A DNA stretch of 20,520 bases from contig JANPEZ010000078.1 in the NCBI GenBank assembly GCA_031423155.1, positions 1 to 20,520 of the forward strand, given 5' to 3'. Within the stretch, counting starts at the first letter, position 1. The number at the start of each line of letters is the position of its first letter. The position numbers and the translations under genes were made by a program. The notes under the pieces are model-generated. The model made no database searches. It saw only the letters and a list, made by a program, of their open reading frames with translations, and was not told where the DNA came from. The stretch is from JANPEZ01 sp031423155 (GTDB lineage Bacteria; Actinomycetota; UBA4738; HRBIN12). Below are positions 1 to 8,181 of this stretch, piece after piece.

Positions 1-1419
1 GCGCTCGTCCTCGACGCCGCCTACCGCGGCCTCTCGAAGGCGCTGCGAGCGGATCTGCACGAACGGCTCGCCGACTGGATGACCGTGGAGGACGCCGACC
101 AGGCCGACGTCGACGAGTCGGTCGCGCGGCACCTCGAGCATGCGCTGCATCTACGCGAGGAGCTCGGCGCTCGGGACGAGCGATCCGCCGCCCTCGCAGC
201 GCGCGCCGGTGAACTCTTCTCTACGGCGGGGTCTCGGGCGTTCACCGCGCTCGACTACATCACGGCCCGCGACTTCCTGAGCCGCGCTGCGGCCCACTTG
301 CCGCAGGGATCTGCTCGCCGCATGGAGATCCTCCCGAGCCTCGGGGCCGCGCTCGCGGATTCGGGCCGTGCGGAGGAGAGCGATGCGCTCCTGACGGAGG
401 CCGTGGGTCAGGCCCACGCGACGGGATCGGAGCGCGATGCGCTCCGCGCTTCCGTGCAACTCCTGTCTAACCGGATCTACCGCTCATCGGATGAAGCGGA
501 GATCGAGTCCGCGTCCGTGGAAGCGCAGCGTGCCTTCGACGTGTTCGAGGCCTCGGGTGACCAGATCGGCATGGCCGAGGCGGCGATCGTGGTGACGAAC
601 CTCGCGTACGTGCGTGCGCGATGCGATGAGGCGCAGCAGTGGGCGACTAAGGCGATGTTCCGTGCGCTCGCCGCCGGCCGCCCACGGGAGGCGACCCAGG
701 CCGTCGGCGACCTCTTCGGGATGGCGCTCGTTGGACCGGTCCCGTTCACTCGATTCGCTGCGGATGCGGAGGAACTGTTCACCGCTGGCGATCCCATCTC
801 CGATAGCCCCGGACACGCCTTGATGGCGGCGGCTGCGCTCGCCGCGGGCGACGAAGCCGGGTTCCATGAGCACGAGGAACGGTGGCGCGACGTCGTCGAC
901 CGCCACGGGCTGTCGTGGCTCGCGGCTGCGCACGGGATGGAGATCGCCATCGTTGAGCTGTGGGTGGGCCGAGCGGAGGACGCCGAACGGCGACTCCGGG
1001 AGGCGCAACAGTTCTTCACCCAGATCGGCAACGTGTGGTACATGAGCGTCACCGACGAGTACCTGTGCGAAGCGGTCTACGCGCAGGACCGACCGCGTGA
1101 GTTCCTGCGGCTCGCAGACGCGTTCGCCGTCTCCTCGCTCATGACCGACCGTCACAACCTCGTCAAACGTCAGGTGACGCTGGCGCGGGCCCATCTGCTC
1201 CGTGGGTCCGCGGTGGAGGCGGAGACCTCGGCGAGGCGCGCGCTCAAGCTCCTCGAGACCACGGACCTCATCGTCGACGGGGTAGACGCGCTGCTCGTGC
1301 TCGCGGACGCGCTGGACGAGCGGGGGATGGGGGATGAGGCGGCGACGGCCCGTCTCGACGCCGTCGCGAAGCTCCGGGCCAAGGGGAATCTGGCGGCGGT
1401 CGCGCTGCTCGAGCGCTGA
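1..1419 (+). CDS. C-terminal part of a large cyclase/ATPase/TPR-type regulator (5' end outside window)
   Basis: The reading frame is open from base 1 and ends in TGA. The 472 visible residues are alpha-helical, rich in Ala, Glu, Arg and Leu, with repeated helix pairs of TPR type. They align without large gaps to the C-terminal half of the regulator at 4329-7433, at roughly 60-65% identity by eye; the shared start is the AAYRGLSK segment, just after where the NTPase domain ends in the complete paralogue. By analogy the missing N-terminus should carry the cyclase and NTPase domains, but that cannot be seen here. Methionines inside the visible part (for example at base 79) are internal, not starts, because homology extends upstream of them. 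The likely role is cytoplasmic signal integration by TPR-mediated protein contacts. It converges with the - strand cyclase gene, with 20 bases between stops. Confidence 0.88.
   Translation, partial: ALVLDAAYRGLSKALRADLHERLADWMTVEDADQADVDESVARHLEHALHLREELGARDERSAALAARAGELFSTAGSRAFTALDYITARDFLSRAAAHLPQGSARRMEILPSLGAALADSGRAEESDALLTEAVGQAHATGSERDALRASVQLLSNRIYRSSDEAEIESASVEAQRAFDVFEASGDQIGMAEAAIVVTNLAYVRARCDEAQQWATKAMFRALAAGRPREATQAVGDLFGMALVGPVPFTRFAADAEELFTAGDPISDSPGHALMAAAALAAGDEAGFHEHEERWRDVVDRHGLSWLAAAHGMEIAIVELWVGRAEDAERRLREAQQFFTQIGNVWYMSVTDEYLCEAVYAQDRPREFLRLADAFAVSSLMTDRHNLVKRQVTLARAHLLRGSAVEAETSARRALKLLETTDLIVDGVDALLVLADALDERGMGDEAATARLDAVAKLRAKGNLAAVALLER
73..131 (+). repeat. Near-identical coding repeat shared with 6087-6145 (copy 1)
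   Basis: Bases 73-131 match 6087-6145 at 57 of 59 positions, including a 34-base exact match (73-106 against 6087-6120). They encode the DWMTVEDADQA segment in both regulators. The flanking sequence is clearly more diverged, so this is a local island of high nucleotide identity between paralogues. Confidence 0.8.
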
Positions 1420-1439
1420 ACCGGCGTGTCGTCGAAGGG

Positions 1440-2753
1440 TCAGCTCAAGACCCGATAGAGCCGCCAGCGGTTGGGAACACCCTTCAGCTCGTGCTCACCG
1501 GCGTCCTCGAACGTGAGGCCGGAACCGGCCACGAGATCCTTGACCGTCTGCGAGATCAACACCTGGGAGGGGCCGGCTTTCGCGGCAACCCGCGCCCCGA
1601 TCGACACCGTGAGGCCGCTGATCTTGCCGTCCATCAGTTCGCACTCGCCGGTGTGCACACCCGCACGGATCTCGATGCCGAGGTCGATGACGCGATGCGC
1701 GACCTCCATCGCACAGCGGATCGCGCGCGCCGGTCCGTCGAAGGTCGCGTAGAAGCCGTCGCCGGCGGTGTCAGATTCGAGACCGCGCCAACGCCCGAGG
1801 GCGTCGCGGACGATCGCGTGATGCTGTTCGATCAGCCCTTTGTACCGCCGGTCTCCCAGCTCAGCTTGCTTCTGCGTGGATCCGACGACGTCGGTGAACA
1901 GGACCGTCGACAGGATGGTGTCCAGCTCAGGCGGGGCCGGAGTGATGCCCACGAACTCTCGGATGGCGTCGAGCACCACCGGCTGCTCGTCGACCTTCAG
2001 CTCATCCGCACCCGGGAACAGCCGGATCTGCGGTTGACGCAGGAGCGTGGCGAGGTACCCGAGCGCCTCGCGGTCGTTCTCGCGAGCCAACAGGAGCACG
2101 GGCGCGGCTATCGACGGCATGGCGCCCCGGATGTCGGTCTCGTTGTAGATCCGGTCCATCTCGACGGCAACGTCGGGCGTGGCGGTCTGCCGGCTGAGCC
2201 GGCCCCACGGGATGGATCCGCTCCCTGGCTCCGTCGCCGTATAGACCGCATACCCATAGGCGTCCGTACCCCAATGATCGACCGTCGCCTGCGTGGATCG
2301 CGCCACCATGTCCTCGGTCGCACCGAATGGATAGTCAGGCGCCACGGTCGTCCGCGGCGCCGGATACCACCAGAAGAGGGAGTGGACGCGCTCAGGGAAC
2401 GTGGCGGCGAACAAGACGTTGGGCGCGCCGGCCTCGAATTGCCCGCCGAGGACCGGCCGCTCGGAGCCGACAGCGTCCAGGACGGCGGACAGGTCCGCCA
2501 CGCGGGTCTCGAGGTTGGGGGGGTCGACGTTGCGACTCGATGCTCCCGTTCCGCGACGGTCGTGCAGGATCAGCCGGGAGAACGACGCGAGCCCGTGGAA
2601 CCACTCCGCGTACGGTCGGTACTCCCAGATGGTGTCGACGTTGCCCAGCCAATCGAACTGCCAGACGATGTCGATGGGTCCGTCGCCCACCGTTTGGTAG
2701 GCGATGTAGACGCCGTCGGCGGTCTTCGCGTAGCGGGTCTCCGAGATCTGCAA
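1440..2753 (-). CDS. Alpha/beta-hydrolase-like domain fused to class III nucleotidyl cyclase domain
   Basis: The 437-residue protein has an alpha/beta-hydrolase-like fold at about residues 5-270 and a class III adenylate/guanylate cyclase domain at about 280-435. The architecture is familiar from actinobacterial cyclases. The hydrolase half looks catalytically dead: the nucleophile elbow reads GGQFEAG, with Phe106 where Ser is expected, and GADEL has Glu251 where the His would be, while Asp227 remains. In the cyclase half both metal aspartates are visible (Asp288 in FTDVVGST, Asp332 in AGDGF) and Arg388 is kept. The usual substrate Lys is Asp328 and the transition-state Asn is Ser384. The hydrolase fold is therefore more likely a ligand sensor than an enzyme. 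The start is TTG; MQISETRY matches the usual N-terminus of the family and no better start is nearby. It follows the FAD gene on the same strand by 68 bases, so the two may be cotranscribed. Confidence 0.88.
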   Translation of the reverse strand: MQISETRYAKTADGVYIAYQTVGDGPIDIVWQFDWLGNVDTIWEYRPYAEWFHGLASFSRLILHDRRGTGASSRNVDPPNLETRVADLSAVLDAVGSERPVLGGQFEAGAPNVLFAATFPERVHSLFWWYPAPRTTVAPDYPFGATEDMVARSTQATVDHWGTDAYGYAVYTATEPGSGSIPWGRLSRQTATPDVAVEMDRIYNETDIRGAMPSIAAPVLLLARENDREALGYLATLLRQPQIRLFPGADELKVDEQPVVLDAIREFVGITPAPPELDTILSTVLFTDVVGSTQKQAELGDRRYKGLIEQHHAIVRDALGRWRGLESDTAGDGFYATFDGPARAIRCAMEVAHRVIDLGIEIRAGVHTGECELMDGKISGLTVSIGARVAAKAGPSQVLISQTVKDLVAGSGLTFEDAGEHELKGVPNRWRLYRVLS

Positions 2754-2821
2754 GTTAGCCCGCCACCCGATCTCTCCTTCGCCCGCTCAGGCGGATCTTC
2801 GAGCGCTCGCGGACACTTGGG

Positions 2822-4198
2822 CTACCGGGGCGCCGGCTCGATGTTCTGGTTCAGGTGCAAGACGTTATCGGGGTCGTACCTCGCCTTCAACTCGGCGAGT
2901 CGGTTGTAGTTCGAACCGTACACCGACCTACCGGGCGCGTTCGCGTCGTCGGCGCTCAGATAGTTCACGTAGCGTCGCTGGACGACATGCGGTTCCATCG
3001 CCGCGTACGTCTCGCGTGTCCACGCCACGTTCTCATCCGTCTTCGCTGAGTCGGTCCAAACGGACGTGAGGAGGAAGTTATACCCCTCCTCGCGGTGAGG
3101 CGCGGCGGTCTCCGAGATGTCCGCCCGGGTGGCTGCTCCATGGAAATGCTCCATGGCCAGCCCGGTCATATGCGACGGACAACTCGGGAACGCATCGACC
3201 ATCGAGTCGATCGCCTCGTCGCTCAGCTCGCGCAAGAAGCTCGACTTCCAGTAGTTGAGCGACCCCGCCGGGTACGCCCCGTCGAACATCGTGTTGATCT
3301 GCGGGTACGGCATCGACCCTACCTGAATCATCACAGGCGAGCCGAATCCCAGCAGTGGTTTGAGGTCGGCCTCGGCGGATGCGGCGTCGCCGGCGTGACA
3401 GACGACTATCGCTGCCAGGGGCACTCCGGATCCATCGGGCGCGTGGACGAGGCCCGCGAACGTTCCGAGGTCGTCAGGTATGTCGGAGGTGAACTCACGG
3501 AAGTACCGCAGGACGTCCCGTGCGGCCTCGAACGGGTGGGCGACCAAACCGCCGACCACATCGGCCTGGGGGTAGAGCCGATACTCGAAAGACGCGGCGA
3601 CGCCGAAGTTCGCGCCGGCGCCCCGAAGGGCCCAGAAGAGGTCGGGATGCTCGTTACCGCTGACCGCCAGTACTTCACCGTCCACCGTTACGAGCTCCAC
3701 GGACAGAAGGTTGTCCGCCGCGAGACCGTGTTTGCCCATGAGATATCCGAACCCGCCGCCCAACGTGAGGCCGGCGATCCCGGTTGTGGACACGAACCCG
3801 CCGGTCGTGGCGAGCCCATGCTTGGCCGTCGCGTCGTTGAACTCGCCCCACGTTACTCCGCCTTGAGCCCGCACCGTCCGGGCCTCGGCGTCTACATGTA
3901 TCTCCTTCATAGGGGAAAGATCGATCATCACGCCCCCGTCGGTCACCGCGCGACCGGCGACGCCGTGCCCCCCACCTCGCACCGAAACTTCGAGCTCGCA
4001 ATCACGTGCGAAGGCCAAGGCCCGCACGATGTCGCCGGTCCCTCGGCAGCGAGCGATCAGCGCCGGATGCAAGTCGATCATCCCGTTGTAGATCTTGCGG
4101 GCGTCGTCGTACCCGCCGTCGCTGTCACGAAGTAGCTCGCCATCGAACGATGATGCGAGAGATCCCAACCGAGCTTCGTCGATCCGTCTAGAAGACAT
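2822..4198 (-). CDS. FAD-linked oxidoreductase, berberine-bridge-enzyme (BBE) type
   Basis: The 458-residue protein has an N-terminal PCMH-type FAD-binding domain (about 35-215) and the C-terminal BBE tail YDPDNVLHLNQNI near 440-452. RGGGHG places His78 at the usual 8-alpha-N-histidyl flavin attachment site. The second attachment cysteine of bicovalent members is absent: the CPTVG position reads VSTTG around 136-140, so single covalent FAD linkage is expected. Such enzymes oxidise alcohols, sugars or amines using oxygen or another acceptor; the substrate cannot be read from sequence. No signal peptide is evident. The start is well supported by AGGAGG (4204-4209 on the complement), five bases before ATG. 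It lies upstream of the hydrolase-cyclase gene on the same strand. Confidence 0.9.
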   Translation of the reverse strand: MSSRRIDEARLGSLASSFDGELLRDSDGGYDDARKIYNGMIDLHPALIARCRGTGDIVRALAFARDCELEVSVRGGGHGVAGRAVTDGGVMIDLSPMKEIHVDAEARTVRAQGGVTWGEFNDATAKHGLATTGGFVSTTGIAGLTLGGGFGYLMGKHGLAADNLLSVELVTVDGEVLAVSGNEHPDLFWALRGAGANFGVAASFEYRLYPQADVVGGLVAHPFEAARDVLRYFREFTSDIPDDLGTFAGLVHAPDGSGVPLAAIVVCHAGDAASAEADLKPLLGFGSPVMIQVGSMPYPQINTMFDGAYPAGSLNYWKSSFLRELSDEAIDSMVDAFPSCPSHMTGLAMEHFHGAATRADISETAAPHREEGYNFLLTSVWTDSAKTDENVAWTRETYAAMEPHVVQRRYVNYLSADDANAPGRSVYGSNYNRLAELKARYDPDNVLHLNQNIEPAPR

Positions 4199-4328
4199 GG
4201 AATCCTCCTACTTGCTTCGAAGGTGCTTTTCTACTCTCTTTGCCCCTCGGCCGCTTGCGCCTCCATTTCATCCGGCAGTCGAGGCAGCGGTCTGATGCGT
4301 CGGCTGTGCGCGCGGGATAGCATCAACT
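4199..4328. promoter_or_regulatory. Divergent intergenic region between FAD oxidoreductase and cyclase regulator
   Basis: These 130 bases separate two divergent starts. On the - strand the FAD gene has an AGGAGG ribosome site at 4204-4209. On the + strand TAGCAT (4318-4323) resembles a -10 box and ends five bases before the GTG start at 4329, which suggests a leaderless or nearly leaderless transcript. No convincing -35 hexamer or operator palindrome was seen. Confidence 0.4.
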
Positions 4329-7300
4329 GTGCTCACCCGTTCGAACTGCGGCCACGAGAGCCCCGACGGGGCGAAGTTCTGCATGGAGTGCGGTATCACG
4401 CTTGGCGCGGCCGCCTCTTCCGGTGAGGCGCGCAAGGTCATCACCGCCCTCTTCTGCGATCTCGTGGGGTCCACGTCCCTGGGTGAGCAGCACGACCCCG
4501 AGGTGCTCCGCCCGATCCTCGACGGCTATTTCACCCAGATGCGTTCGGCGGTCGAACGCCATGGCGGTCTCGTGCAGAAGTTCATCGGCGACGCGGTGGT
4601 CGCCGTCTTCGGTCTGCCGACCGCACACGAGGACGATGCGCTTCGAGCCGTGCGGGCCGGTATAGAGATGCAGGGGCGCCTGGAAACGCTGAACGAAGCC
4701 TCGCCGTTCCCGCTCGCGGCCCGGATCGGCATCACGACGGGCGAAGTGCTGGTGTCCCGGAACGGGGAGTCAATCATCGGCGATGCGATGAACACCGCGT
4801 CGCGTCTGCAATCAGGTGCCGAATCCGGCCAGGTACTGATCGGGGAACCAACCTGGCGTCTTGTGCGCGATGCGGTCTTCGCCGACGAGGTCGAGCCGCT
4901 CCAGGCGAAGGGCAAGGCCGAACCGATCCCGGCCTGGCGCGTCCTGGAGGTCCATCCCGTGCTGGCCGGGAGCGAGACGCCGCTCGTGGGGCGCGACCGA
5001 CATCTGCGCGCGCTTCACCAGGCGCTGCAGGACGCGATCGATGACCAGGCGTGCGTCCTTGTAACCGTCCTGGCTCCGCCCGGGGTGGGCAAGTCGCGCC
5101 TTGCGGTGGCGTTCTCAGAGGCGGTGCGCGATCGGGCGAAGGTTCTCGTCGGACAGACCCCTTCCTATGGCGGCGTCACCTTCGCATCGCTCGTCGAGTT
5201 GCTGGCCGCGGCGGCCGAGCTGCCTCTAGGAGACGCCGAGCAGGTCGCGGAGGCGCTCCGCCAGCGACTGGTCGACCAGCCCGATGGCGCGTCGGTGGGT
5301 GACCGGCTGGCCCTGGTCCTCGGGGTCGGCGAGGCGCTCGCATCCGACGCCTCCTGGGCGGTCAGGCGCTTGCTCGAGGTCATGGCCGCCGAGCGGCCGC
5401 TCGTCGTGGTGCTCGAAGACCTCCACTGGGCGGAGACGCCGATGCTCGACCTGGCAGATGCGGTCATCGAGCGCGTGCACGGTGCCGTGCTCTTCCTGTG
5501 CCTCGCGAGGCCCGAACTCCTCGAGCAGCGACCGACCTGGGCGGCGGGCAAGCCGCGGGCGGTCACCATGACGCTACCTCCGCTGATACCGCCAGAGGCA
5601 CGACGGGTCGCAGAGCTCCTGCTCGGAGCAGAGGTGCCCGCAACCGTCATCGACCGGGTCTTGGAGACGGCCGAGGGGAACCCCTTGTACCTGGAGCAGC
5701 TCACCGCGATGCTCGCCGACCAGGGGCTCCTCGTCGACGGTCGTTGGGTTGGGCCGGCCGACGCCGACGTCGACGTCGACATCCCCGAGACCCTGCAGGC
5801 GTTGCTAGCTTCGAGGCTCGATCGTCTCGATCCCACGCCCCGTCTGATCCTCGAGCGGGCATCGGTTGAGGGACGCCGGTTCCGGATGGCTGCGATCCGC
5901 GCGCTAGCCCCTGAGGTGAGCCCAGACGAGGTCGAGTCCGCGATCGCCTTGCTCGAACGACGAGGTCTCGTGCAGCCCGCGGACGAGGGCGCCGGTCAGT
6001 GGCGCTTCGCGCACGCGCTAGTCCTCGAGGCCGCGTACAGAGGCCTCTCCAAGGAGCTTCGGGCCGATCTGCATGTGCTGCTCGCGGACTGGATGACCGT
6101 GGAGGACGCCGACCAGGCCGGTGTCGACGAGTCGGTCGCGCGGCATCTGGAGCGCGCACTGCATCTGCGGGAAGAGCTCGGTGCGCGAGACGAGCGAACG
6201 GCCGCCCTATCCGAGCGCGCCGGCGAGCTGTTCGCCACCGCCGGATCTCGAGCCTTCGACGCGAACGACTACATCACGTCCCGCGAGCTCCTCGGCCGGG
6301 CGGCGGCACTCCTGCCTGAGCGATCCCTTCGCCGTTTGGATCTCATCCCGAACCTCGGAGCCGCACTCGCGGATTCGGGTCGGACCGACGAGGCCGAGGT
6401 TCTACTCGCGGAGGCCGTCGAGCAGGCCCGCAGGGCGGGGTCAGAGCGGGACGCGCTCCGCGCGAGCGTCCAGCTGCTGTCCAACCGCGCCTACCGCTCG
6501 CCGACGGATGCCGAGATCGAGTCCGCCGTCGTCGAGGCGCGGGGGGCGGCCGACGCGTTCGAAGCGCTGGACGATGACGTCGGTCTGGCTGAGGCCGCGG
6601 TCGCCATCAGCTACCTCGAGGCGATGCGTGGAAGCAACGCCGAGGCGGTGCTGTGGTGTTCCAAAGCCTTACGCCATGCGCTCACCGCCGGGCGCCCTCG
6701 AGAGGCGGCCCAGGCCGCCGGAGACCTGCTCGCGAACTCGGTTGCCGGGCCGCTCCCGTTCGACCGGTTTCCGAAGACCGCTCGGGAGCTGCTCTCGACT
6801 GGGGAGCCGATCTCCGGCAGCACCGGCCACGCGATGTTGGCGGTCGCGGCCCTCGCCGCCGGTGACGATCCCGGGTTTCACGAGCAAGAGGGACGATGGC
6901 GGGAGGTTCTCGACCGTCACGGGTTGGCATGGCTCACCGCGACCCTTGGTCTGTCGATCGCCTACGTCGAGATCTCTGTGGGCAGGGCGGAGGCCGCCGA
7001 GCAAAGGCTCCGGGAGGCGCGGGAGTTCCTCGCGGCGATCGGTAACGTCTGGTGGGGCGACATGGCCGACGCAGCCCTGTGCGAAGCGGTCGGAGCGCAG
7101 GATCGGCCGCGCGAGTTCCTCCGACTCGCCGATGCATTCGCGACCTCGGTCGTGATGACCGACCCGGACACCCTGGCCAGACGCCAACTGCTGCTCGCGA
7201 GGACCCACCTGCTGCGCGGGTCCGCCCCCGAGGCGGAGGCCGCCGCGAGGCTGGCGCTCAAGTTCTTGGAGCCCACCAACATGCTGCCCGATCACGCCAA

Positions 7301-7433
7301 CGCGCTGCTCATGCTCGCCGAGACCCTCGACGTGCGCGATCTCGGAGACGACGCCGCCGAAGCGCGAAGCGAGGCCATAGCGAAGCTCCGAGCCAAGGCA
7401 AACCTGGCAGCGGTCGCGCGACTCGAGCGCTGA
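4329..7433 (+). CDS. Class III adenylate cyclase / NTPase / TPR signalling protein
   Basis: The 1034-residue protein reads as four blocks. Residues 4-25 are a zinc-ribbon-like start (NCGHESPDGAKFCMECG) in which the first expected Cys is Arg4, leaving C7, C18 and C21. Residues 35-208 are a class III cyclase with a full canonical set: Asp44, Lys84, Asp88, Asp152, Asn155 and Arg159, so it should make cAMP. Residues 218-460 are an AAA/STAND-like NTPase with Walker A PPGVGKS (251-256 core) and Walker B VVVLED (358-363). The rest is a helical TPR-like region, nearly the same as the gene at 1-1419. Proteins of this plan are cytoplasmic multi-domain sensors; the input signal is unknown. The start is GTG, needed to include the zinc-ribbon residues, with no ribosome site but a -10-like TAGCAT just upstream. 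Confidence 0.93.
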   Translation: MLTRSNCGHESPDGAKFCMECGITLGAAASSGEARKVITALFCDLVGSTSLGEQHDPEVLRPILDGYFTQMRSAVERHGGLVQKFIGDAVVAVFGLPTAHEDDALRAVRAGIEMQGRLETLNEASPFPLAARIGITTGEVLVSRNGESIIGDAMNTASRLQSGAESGQVLIGEPTWRLVRDAVFADEVEPLQAKGKAEPIPAWRVLEVHPVLAGSETPLVGRDRHLRALHQALQDAIDDQACVLVTVLAPPGVGKSRLAVAFSEAVRDRAKVLVGQTPSYGGVTFASLVELLAAAAELPLGDAEQVAEALRQRLVDQPDGASVGDRLALVLGVGEALASDASWAVRRLLEVMAAERPLVVVLEDLHWAETPMLDLADAVIERVHGAVLFLCLARPELLEQRPTWAAGKPRAVTMTLPPLIPPEARRVAELLLGAEVPATVIDRVLETAEGNPLYLEQLTAMLADQGLLVDGRWVGPADADVDVDIPETLQALLASRLDRLDPTPRLILERASVEGRRFRMAAIRALAPEVSPDEVESAIALLERRGLVQPADEGAGQWRFAHALVLEAAYRGLSKELRADLHVLLADWMTVEDADQAGVDESVARHLERALHLREELGARDERTAALSERAGELFATAGSRAFDANDYITSRELLGRAAALLPERSLRRLDLIPNLGAALADSGRTDEAEVLLAEAVEQARRAGSERDALRASVQLLSNRAYRSPTDAEIESAVVEARGAADAFEALDDDVGLAEAAVAISYLEAMRGSNAEAVLWCSKALRHALTAGRPREAAQAAGDLLANSVAGPLPFDRFPKTARELLSTGEPISGSTGHAMLAVAALAAGDDPGFHEQEGRWREVLDRHGLAWLTATLGLSIAYVEISVGRAEAAEQRLREAREFLAAIGNVWWGDMADAALCEAVGAQDRPREFLRLADAFATSVVMTDPDTLARRQLLLARTHLLRGSAPEAEAAARLALKFLEPTNMLPDHANALLMLAETLDVRDLGDDAAEARSEAIAKLRAKANLAAVARLER
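6087..6145 (+). repeat. Near-identical coding repeat shared with 73-131 (copy 2)
   Basis: Second copy of the 59-base island (57 of 59 identical) inside the complete regulator. It lies where the NTPase part gives way to the TPR-like region. Confidence 0.8.
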
Positions 7434-7450
7434 ATTCCGTCACCTCTGCT

Positions 7451-8173
7451 TCATGCTTCGGAGTGCAACATGTCTTCGAGGCGCTTGGCCATCTGGGGAC
7501 TAGCACCTTCGTCCTCGTGCTTGAAGTAGCAGAAGACATCGGATCCGGCGGCCAGGGCCGGTGTGATCTTCTTCGCCCACTCCGCGAGTTCCTCGTTGGT
7601 GTACTCGGTCTTACGCAGGCGCAGATATCCGGCCGGCTCCCACGACAGGTCCTCGGGCTTTGGGTCTTTGTCGTCGGTCTCGGCTACGCACCAGGCGATG
7701 CCTTGATCGAGCAGGAGATCACGAGCCTCGGCCCACGACGCGTGGCGGAACTCCATCGCGAAGCGCGGCGGTCCCGGCGGCAGGTACCCGACGAACGACT
7801 CGATCAGCGAACGGTCGTACTTCAGCGACGGAGGACACTGGAACAGAACGCAGCCCAGCCGGTCGCCCAGAACCTTCGCGCGTTCCAGGAAATCGCGGAC
7901 GTCTTCGTCCGTGTCGGCCAGGCGTTTGAAATGAGTGATGCGCTGGTTGGCCTTCAGCGTGAAGACGAATCCCTCGGCGGCCTCCTCGCGCCAGACCGCA
8001 AGTGCCTTCTCGGTCGGGAAGCGGCGGAACGTGTAGTTGATCTCGACCGAGGAAAGCTGCGAGGAGTAGTAGGCAAGCATCTCGCGGTTCTTCAGGCCCT
8101 CGGGGTAGAAGACCCCGTGTTTCCACTCGTCGTAGGAGTAGCCCGAGGTGCCCAGGTAGAACGAACCGGCCAT
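7451..8173 (-). CDS. DUF72 (YecE-like) family protein
   Basis: The 240-residue protein carries the family hallmarks YLGTSGYSYDEW at the N-terminus, SVEINYTFRRFP, then FTLKANQRITH, DRLGCVLFQCPPS and a C-terminal VFCYFKHEDEGASP. DUF72 proteins are expected to fold as a TIM-like barrel; their reaction is not established, so none is assigned. The ATG at 8173 is preferred because the family usually begins only a few residues before GTSG. In-frame alternatives upstream (ATG at 8191, GTG at 8203) would overlap the divergent hydrolase start. The 3' end converges on the cyclase regulator with 17 bases between stops. Confidence 0.9.
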   Translation of the reverse strand: MAGSFYLGTSGYSYDEWKHGVFYPEGLKNREMLAYYSSQLSSVEINYTFRRFPTEKALAVWREEAAEGFVFTLKANQRITHFKRLADTDEDVRDFLERAKVLGDRLGCVLFQCPPSLKYDRSLIESFVGYLPPGPPRFAMEFRHASWAEARDLLLDQGIAWCVAETDDKDPKPEDLSWEPAGYLRLRKTEYTNEELAEWAKKITPALAAGSDVFCYFKHEDEGASPQMAKRLEDMLHSEA

Positions 8174-8181
8174 GGGCTGGC

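Noticed and set aside
1491..2909. 472-residue frame on the + strand
   Set aside because: It is antisense to the hydrolase-cyclase gene and runs into the FAD gene; Arg/Gly/Asp-rich with no recognisable motif.
3095..4135. 346-residue frame on the + strand
   Set aside because: Antisense to the BBE-type FAD enzyme, whose domains are unmistakable.
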